This document shows, piece by piece, positions 58,201-64,000 of a stretch of DNA of 64,000 nt. Numbering within the stretch: the first letter of the stretch is position 1; each line of letters begins with the position of its first letter. A program made the translations under genes and the position numbers. The notes beneath the pieces were generated by a model, which saw only the letters and a list, made by a program, of their open reading frames with translations, made no database searches and was not told the DNA's origin. The stretch is from Iris pallida (lineage: Eukaryota; Streptophyta; Magnoliopsida; Asparagales; Iridaceae): contig JANAVB010033217.1 in assembly GCA_029216955.1 (NCBI GenBank), positions 2,821,147 through 2,885,146 of the forward strand, written 5' to 3'.

Positions 58201-59035
58201 CGATACCGATACGGTTTGGCATGTTCCGATCCGATACAGACCGATACCAAATATTGACCGATACCGACATTGGGGGTCTTTGTTCCGGTCAATTCGGCAA
58301 AACCAATCGGTAAGGGTGACTACTATTTCATATAATTTCAAAACTACTAAGAAATAACGCTAAAATACTTAAAATTATGCCTAAATGTATAAAATATATG
58401 TTTTTAAATGTAAATAATTTATTAATAATTATTTGTTTTCCGATACCAAAGTCCGATACTCCGATACGATACCGCCGATACTACCGATATCGCCGATACC
58501 AATACTCATAGGAATAGTTCGATACCGATTCCGATACCGATATTGTGAACCTTGGGTATATATCGTCAACATTTCAGATTCTTAAAATGAATTTCAAATG
58601 GATTTTGGATTGTATATATATATGTGTATTTGTGTGTATATCATGGTTTAAAGTATCGGCCGATACCGATCCGATACGGCCGATACCGAGACGGTTTGGC
58701 AAGTTCCGATCCGATACCGACCGATACCAAGTATTGATCGATACCGACATTGGGGGTCTTTGTTCCGGTCAATTCGGCAAAACCAATCGGTAAGGGTGAC
58801 TACTATTTCATATAATTTCAAAACTACTAAGAAATAATGCTGAAATACTTAAAATTATGCCTAAATGTATAAAATATATGTTTATAAATATAAATAATTT
58901 ATTAATAATTATTTGTTTTCCGATACCAAAGTCTGATACTCCGATATGATACCGCCGATACTACCGATATCGTCGATACCAATACTCATAGGAATAGTCC
59001 GATACCGATTCCGATACCGATATTGTCAACCTTGG
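58196..59035. repeat. Tandem duplication with CCGATA arrays (2 x ~370 bp)
   Basis: Copy 1 (~58196-58555) and copy 2 (~58660-59035) share CGATACCGACATTGGGGGTC, GGTCAATTCGGCAAAACCAA, an AT-rich middle and CCGATACCGATATTGT, with few differences. Both are framed by CCGATA/GATACC arrays. A ~100-base AT-rich spacer separates them. No coding potential. Confidence 0.85.
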
Positions 59036-59225
59036 TGTATATACATTGTATACATATATATTTATATATGTATTTGTGTGTGTATGTAAGTGTGTGAGTA
59101 TATATATATACATGTATACATATGTATTTGTGTGTGTGTGTGTAACTGTGTGAGTATATATGTATTTGTGTGTGTATGTAAGTGTGTGAGTATATATACA
59201 TGTATATACATTATATACATATAGT
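59036..59225. repeat. TG/TA microsatellite
   Basis: Runs of GTGTGTG and ATATATA with repeated GTGTGAGTATATAT. The minus-strand frame rich in Tyr/Thr/His is an artefact. Confidence 0.9.
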
Positions 59226-59235
59226 CCGATACCGA

Positions 59236-59690
59236 TTCCTGTACCGTCCCCTGCCCCCTCCCCCTACCCCTGCACCCACCCCAACCCTCCCCTGCCCCCT
59301 CCCCCTACCCCTGCCCCACCCCAACCCTCCCCTGCCCCCCTCCCCCCTCCCCTGCCCCCCTCCTCCTACCCCTGCACCCACCCCAACCCTCCCCTGCCCC
59401 CCTCCCCTGCCCCCTCCCCATACCCCTGCACCCACCCATGCACCCTCCCCTGCCCCCCTCCCCCTACCCCTGCACCCACCCCAACCCTCCCCTGCCCCCT
59501 CCTCCTACCCCTGCACCCACCCCAACCCTCCCCTGCCCCCCTCCCCCCTCCCCTGCCCCCCTCTTCCTACCCCTGCACCCACCCAAACCCTCCCCTGCCC
59601 CCGGGTACCCCCACCCCTCCCTCCACCCCTCGACAGTAAGACCCCCCTACCCCCTGCACCCACCCCCACCCCTCTCTCCCCCCTCGACAG
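59236..59690. repeat. Strongly C-rich tract (G-rich on minus strand)
   Basis: ~450 bases of CCCCTGCACCCACCCCAACC and CCCTCCCCTGCCCCC variants with a ~50-60-bp higher-order period. On the minus strand it offers dozens of GGG/GGGG runs and so could form G-quadruplexes. All long frames here (Pro/Thr-rich or Gly-rich) are compositional. Confidence 0.92.
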
Positions 59691-59990
59691 TTAGGGTTAG
59701 GGTCTCGTGTCCGTGTCTGTGTCTAGATAGCTAGGGCTAGGGTTAGGGTTTACCTGAGGAGGGTGGCTTCGTCGGAGGATGGAGGCGGCGAGGAGGGTGG
59801 CTTCGTCGGAGGAGGAAGGCGGCGAGGAAGGCTCCTTCGTCGGAGGAGGGAGGCTGGTCGCCGGAGAGAGGGGTCAACGGGCGAGCGGGGTCGCCGGAGG
59901 GAGAAGGGGGAGGGTGTCGCCGGAGGGAGGGGTCGCCAGAGGGGAGGGTTCGCCAGGGGGAGAGGGGAGAGCGGGATGAAAAAATTTGGG
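59690..59990. other. TTAGGG-like motifs and GGAGG-rich tract
   Basis: TTAGGGTTAGGG and CTAGGGTTAGGGTTTA flank a short spacer at 59692-59751, followed by ~230 bases of GGAGG/GGCGGCG. On the minus strand this reads as CT-rich sequence with AAACCCTAACCC, as in plant leader regions, so it may be a captured host 5' leader or the CACTA promoter region. I see no gene. Confidence 0.45.
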
Positions 59991-60034
59991 TGAAAATTTT
60001 GTGATTTCGACCGAGCCAGGAACCCTATATGAAA

Positions 60035-60240
60035 TACAACAGCGACGCATAAATTATACGTCGCTAAATGTCGCAATACAGCGACGTAAAATGGACGTCC
60101 GTCGCAAAATGTCGCCCATCAGCGACGTAACTTATACTACGTCGCTGAACGTCGCTACGCAGCGACGGACAGCGACGTGTAACACAAGAAGTCGCTATCA
60201 GCGACGGGTATTTCCGCCGTCGCTAATATACATCGCTATT
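60035..60240. repeat. CACTA subterminal repeats, right
   Basis: About 14 copies of CAGCGACG/ACGTCGCT variants on both strands, inside the right terminal inverted repeat (60247-60259). Confidence 0.92.
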
Positions 60241-60262
60241 TTAGCATATTTTAGTAGTGACA

Positions 60263-63200
60263 TAGCACGATAGAGAAGAAAACAAAGAAAAACTAATAAA
60301 AGACATCTATCTAGGTGGTATGAAATATCCTTTTCGACATGTGAACAGCTAGGGGGTAAATCCGGCACCCTGCACGTGTCGTGTGCAGCTGCTATTCTCC
60401 ACGAAAGACACGGGAGATAGTTCTGGGTAGTCCACATGTCTACTAAGATATTTCCCCTCCCGACTACTCCGTGTGACGAGCGTGTCAACAAGCAGCAAGA
60501 CATATGTATAAACATGAAATGTATCAACTACTATGAATCGAAAAGTAATCAGAAAGTGCACTTGCCTGAGGTCCTTAGCTGGTGAAACCAATAATTCTGT
60601 TGAGTCCAGAATAGTCCAGTTGGCTAGCGTTGGTGTAAAGGAGTTCGAATTTGACAAAGAAAATAGAAATTGTTGATTAGTCACGGTCATGGTTAGAAGC
60701 ACCCTAATCTTAAGTGGAAGGGAAATTTGTTTTAAGATGGGTAATTCCTCAATCCAAATATATATATCTTTAGAAAATTATAAAAATATATTATATATAC
60801 TATTTAGAAACAATTTTAGGCATATAGATGTTTATAAACCCTCTTTAAGAAAATACTTCTGTAATATCGATATAAAACTTTATTAAGAGAACCATCAATA
60901 ACCTTCATAACCTTAGAAAGTCCCAAAAACCCAATAATATTGCAACACTATTTTTATACAAAAGGATCCAATTATAATGTAAGCACATAACTATATTTTT
61001 ATCCAAAAACCTATTGAAAAATATAATTATTAAATACTATATAGTTTTTGAAAATATTTGCAAAACAAATTAGAACTCTATTTTAGGAAATATATATATT
61101 CAAGCCCATAAAGATATCTTAAAAGTCCAATAGTCGATATACATATATATATGCAATTCGTAAGCTTGCAAAAGTCCACTAACAATCTACTTATCCCAAT
61201 AATTACACCAATCTTAGAAACCCAAAATACATATATAGCCCAACTAAATAAATCTTAATAATAACAAAATAATACTAATAATGATATATGAGCCCAGCAC
61301 TAGGGCCCAATAGAAAAATACAGAAAACATAATATTCATAAACATTCCCAGGCCCAACCCTTATAAATCTTATTCGTCAATTATTAAGTCTAAGTCCAAT
61401 GGACCTAGAGGGCCCAATACTCAGCCCAAAAGACTTAGCCCAAAGAAAGATAAACAAAGAAAAAGAAAAGAAAAATCAAACACTCTTTTCTTTCCAGAGA
61501 GGAAGAGAGAGAACACAAAACTAAACAAAATTGTAAAAAGAAGCTGAAGGAGCCGAAGAGGGAAAAGGGAAGAGGAGGAAAGGGTTTACCGAGTTGCGGC
61601 GGTGGCACCGCTGCTGCTACGGGGAGGAGGCTCTGCTCGCGTGGACGCGGCGACGCACGATACGAGAAGGACTCCGCCCGGTTGTCGGCTCCAAAAGGTG
61701 GGGGTCGTGGAGGCTCGATGCTGGTAAGAGTGCCAGCGGCTGGTCTCGGCGAGGCGGGGAGACCTAGATCGGTGACTCCGACGGCCTCGTCATCGAGGTT
61801 CGACGCACGGCGGCGCTCGCCGAAGGGGAAAACGTGGCGCACCGGTTGCTAGTCTCGCGGGGACGCGGAGTCGGACTCGATGCGGCGCCGGGGTCGCGCT
61901 GGGCTTTGGGCGTACGGCGGAGGACCAGCTCATGGCGGTGGCGGCGTTGCCCAGGCGTGGAGGTGCTGGCCGGCTTGCAAGCGGGAAACTCGATCAGCGC
62001 ACACAATGCACGGCGCTGGAGGGGAGGGGAGACGGTGCTCGTGGCTGCGCTACTTCGTGCCGGAGCTGAGGCGAGTGGGCGCATGGCAGGAGCTCCACCG
62101 CCCAAACGTAGAGCGTAGCGGAACCACGTCGGTGCGTCCTCGTCGGCGACGGTGGAATCGATCCCGCCGGAGGCACGCTGGCTCCAGATATGGAGGCACG
62201 AAGGAAACGGACAGGACGGAGACTCGGGCACCGGGCTTGACGAGGCAGGGCTGTGGGTATTCACGGACGACGATGGCGTTGGCTGGAACAGAGCGGGCGC
62301 TCCTCATGGTTGGCCGTTGGTTGGTAAGTGCTGGTGGTTGTGGGGTTGGGACGTCCGTGTCGGCCTGTCGATACGGACACGGTGATTGTCTTGTATTGGT
62401 GGAATAAGATGGGTTTGGACACGGACGCACGGGTCCGGACACGGTATTGCTTGATGGTGGTTGTGTTGTTGGTGATGTGTGACAATTGTTGATGGGTGAT
62501 TGGTGGTGGAGATGGAGGTTCGGCAGGGAGGGGATGGCTCTGGTCGGTATGTCGTGATGGTGGGGATGGATTGCTGGCATTGCCGATGGTGGCAGGAACA
62601 TGGGATGGTTTGATGGTGGCCGGGTGTCGTGGTATTGGCAATGGTGGCGATGGTGTTGTCGGAGGTGTCGGGGTGGGGGTGGATGATGGCGAGGCTGATG
62701 GTTGTGGCTAGATGAGAAAGTTAGGAAACGAGACCCTCTTAAATAGGTGGAGAGTTCCTAAGTAGATAAGACAGGATTCCCAATAGATAATCTTCCCTTA
62801 AATTTAGATAGAATTTAAATACTAATTTAATCTAATAGAAATCCATATAAGGCTTACAAATAATAATTTACACGGCTACTTAGTGTTATCAAGTAATTCA
62901 AATTCTAATGGATAAACTTTCACATAAACTTAATCCCAGTCAAATTGAATTCAAATACAGATTGGTCCAATCGCATTACTTATGAATGATTGCAACAATA
63001 AATTAAAATATTATTATATATTACAAAATAATTTAAATCGTAGGAATTCAAATCCCAAATCAGTAAGCGATCAACATAATTCTTTAAATCAAGAGGAATC
63101 TAAATCTTAACTCGTTAATAGATTATAATAGTTTTGATTTAGATAATTATTGAATATACCTCCAAAGTAGTTTAAATCGTCTACCCATATCATCAAGAAT

Positions 63201-63640
63201 CGAAAACGATTACTATATAACTCCCAAAATAATATTCCATATTATCCAACTAATCATAAGATAATTAATTACCAAAATAAAGTAATATCCGTTACCATCA
63301 ATAAAATATTTTTTTATAGAAATCCAAAATTCTATTTTTAAAATACTTTTTGACGAATCTTTTTGATATTAAGATTATCTATGTTTTTCCAAAATCTTTT
63401 CGAAACCAATAATTTAAAAGCCCAAAGTACTAACCAATTTTGTAATCAACTTAAATATATATATTTTTAAAAACCGAATAATACTTTAATTTGAAGCCGG
63501 TTTAATAACATAAGTAATCACAAAATACCCTTTGCAAAATCTCGACGAAACTAACCATTAACAAATATAATAATAAAAGAAAAAATATTAACAATCTGGA
63601 AAGAGGAGTTTCAAATCTACCCACCTTAGAAATAAATTCG
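60263..63640 (-). mobile_element. Right-flank chromovirus-like LTR, main part
   Basis: Continuation of the LTR split by CACTA. It is mostly AT-rich and non-coding, with a GC-rich block at 61560-62710 downstream (minus strand) of a TATA-like element. The LTR start (minus-strand TG) must lie near 63580-63640 but I cannot fix it. Subtracting CACTA, the LTR would be about 3.7 kb. The GC-rich block gives long open frames on both strands (Pro/Ser/Arg-rich) without recognisable motifs; I treat them as compositional. Confidence 0.5.
62736..62747 (-). promoter_or_regulatory. Possible LTR TATA box (right flank)
   Basis: The minus strand reads CCTATTTAAGAG, at the border between AT-rich sequence and the GC-rich block, as expected for a U3/R boundary. 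No second copy is available to confirm it. Confidence 0.4.
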
Positions 63641-64000
63641 TCCTCGAATTTAGGAATGTCGAATATAGATAGGCTGAAGGAGAGGTAACAACATGAATTT
63701 TAATAAGATCGAATTTGACCGATAGGATAAAATCAAGGGTGACCAAACTTGCTTAATAAGAATTTTCTATTAAAAGAAATAGTGATCAAGTATTGACCAC
63801 GGGAGGATGGAAGTGGAGGAGTACCTAGATATGGCTTGGTGCTGGAGTCTTAGGTTACGGTCTTGAATCAACATGTCCTAATGTTCAAGAAATCGATAAC
63901 CCTAAGAACATTTCACTAATCGAAGACCTTACTACCCACCTTAGAAATTTCTTCTCCGAAATTTCGAATGGCACAATTAGTCATGATCAAGAAATGATAT
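63600..64000 (-). other. Chromovirus 3' end signature, present twice
   Basis: The minus strand has TAAATTCGAGGACGAATTTA followed by TTCTAAGGTGGGTAG (63650-63615), and a second copy, CGAAATTTCGGAGAAGAAAT with TTCTAAGGTGGGTAG, at ~63968-63932. A TTCGAGGACGAA...TAAGGNGGGNAG block lies just after the polyprotein stop in Tekay/Del-type chromoviruses, so the pol of this element should be to the right, outside the window. Between the copies are ~280 non-coding bases. Confidence 0.6.

Larger units (their letters stand above)
53175..60259 (-). mobile_element. CACTA (En/Spm) DNA transposon, 7,085 bp
   Basis: 13-bp perfect terminal inverted repeats CACTACTAAAATA (53175-53187 and 60247-60259), a 3-bp duplication, and dense subterminal AGCGACGT motifs. 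Both gene remnants are on the minus strand: a Tnp2 transposase missing its middle, and a TNPA/Transposase_24-type gene with three stops. The clean ends indicate a fairly recent insertion of a non-autonomous copy. Confidence 0.95.

Noticed and set aside
59182..59734. Pro-rich and Gly-rich proteins
   Set aside because: Entirely due to the C-rich tract; same open length in several frames.
61435..62711. Host gene in the GC-rich block of the right flank
   Set aside because: Frames on both strands are low-complexity Pro/Ser/Arg/Gly without domain motifs, and the block sits just downstream of a likely LTR TATA box.

Overview
This window is plant repetitive DNA: a deep stack of nested transposable elements with no host gene that I can support. 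The evidence for a large-genome seed plant is the Ty3/gypsy Tat-lineage retrotransposons with antisense plant-mobile-domain genes, chromovirus LTRs, and a CACTA (En/Spm) transposon with a Tnp2 transposase. I cannot name the species. Every coding region is broken by stops, frameshifts or deletions, and many differences between copies look like C-to-T changes, as expected for old methylated repeats.

Reconstructed nesting, outermost first. Element D (minus strand, 45576-52764) is a Tat-like element. Element F (plus, 40768-45575; only its 3' part lies in the window) abuts the 3' end of D's internal region. Element B (minus) is inserted in F: its 5' LTR is 39475-40767, its gag starts at 38619-39484, and the rest is 9667-18375. 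Element E (plus, 18376-38614, about 20.2 kb) is inserted in B's gag with a clean 5-bp target duplication (AGTAT). Element A (minus, 2016-9666) appears to be inserted in the repeat-rich 3' region of B. E's 5' LTR contains a piece of another element, probably a chromovirus (LTR 19380-22308 plus the start of gag). Finally, A is cut at 2015 and D at 52765 by two related LTR ends lying in opposite orientations. The right-hand LTR is split by a 7,085-bp CACTA transposon (53175-60259) with 13-bp terminal inverted repeats and a 3-bp ACA target duplication.

Two Tat families are present. Family 1 (A, B) has 1.26-1.29-kb LTRs and the repeated word GCCGCATG. Family 2 (D, E, F) has 2.1-kb LTRs and the repeated word GCGCAT. 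In both, the Gag start codon (ATGGCAAACA) is the last ten bases of the LTR, so the tRNA primer site just downstream is translated as Gag. Family 2 also carries, between pol and the 3' LTR, a gene on the opposite strand with its own TATA box, a telo-box in the leader, at least two introns, a likely plant mobile domain and a coiled-coil C terminus. Between the convergent pol and antisense genes lies a 5-6-copy repeat of a ~23-bp motif that is also kept in family 1.

The CACTA element carries a deleted Tnp2-type transposase, a five-exon TNPA-like/Transposase_24 gene whose reading frame is consistent over all splice junctions but has three stops, and a ~344-bp near-perfect foldback (166-bp arms, 12-nt loop). 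The foldback is a candidate small-RNA precursor, comparable in position to the miR820 loci carried by rice CACTA elements. The antisense gene and the foldback are the best candidates for unusual biology here.
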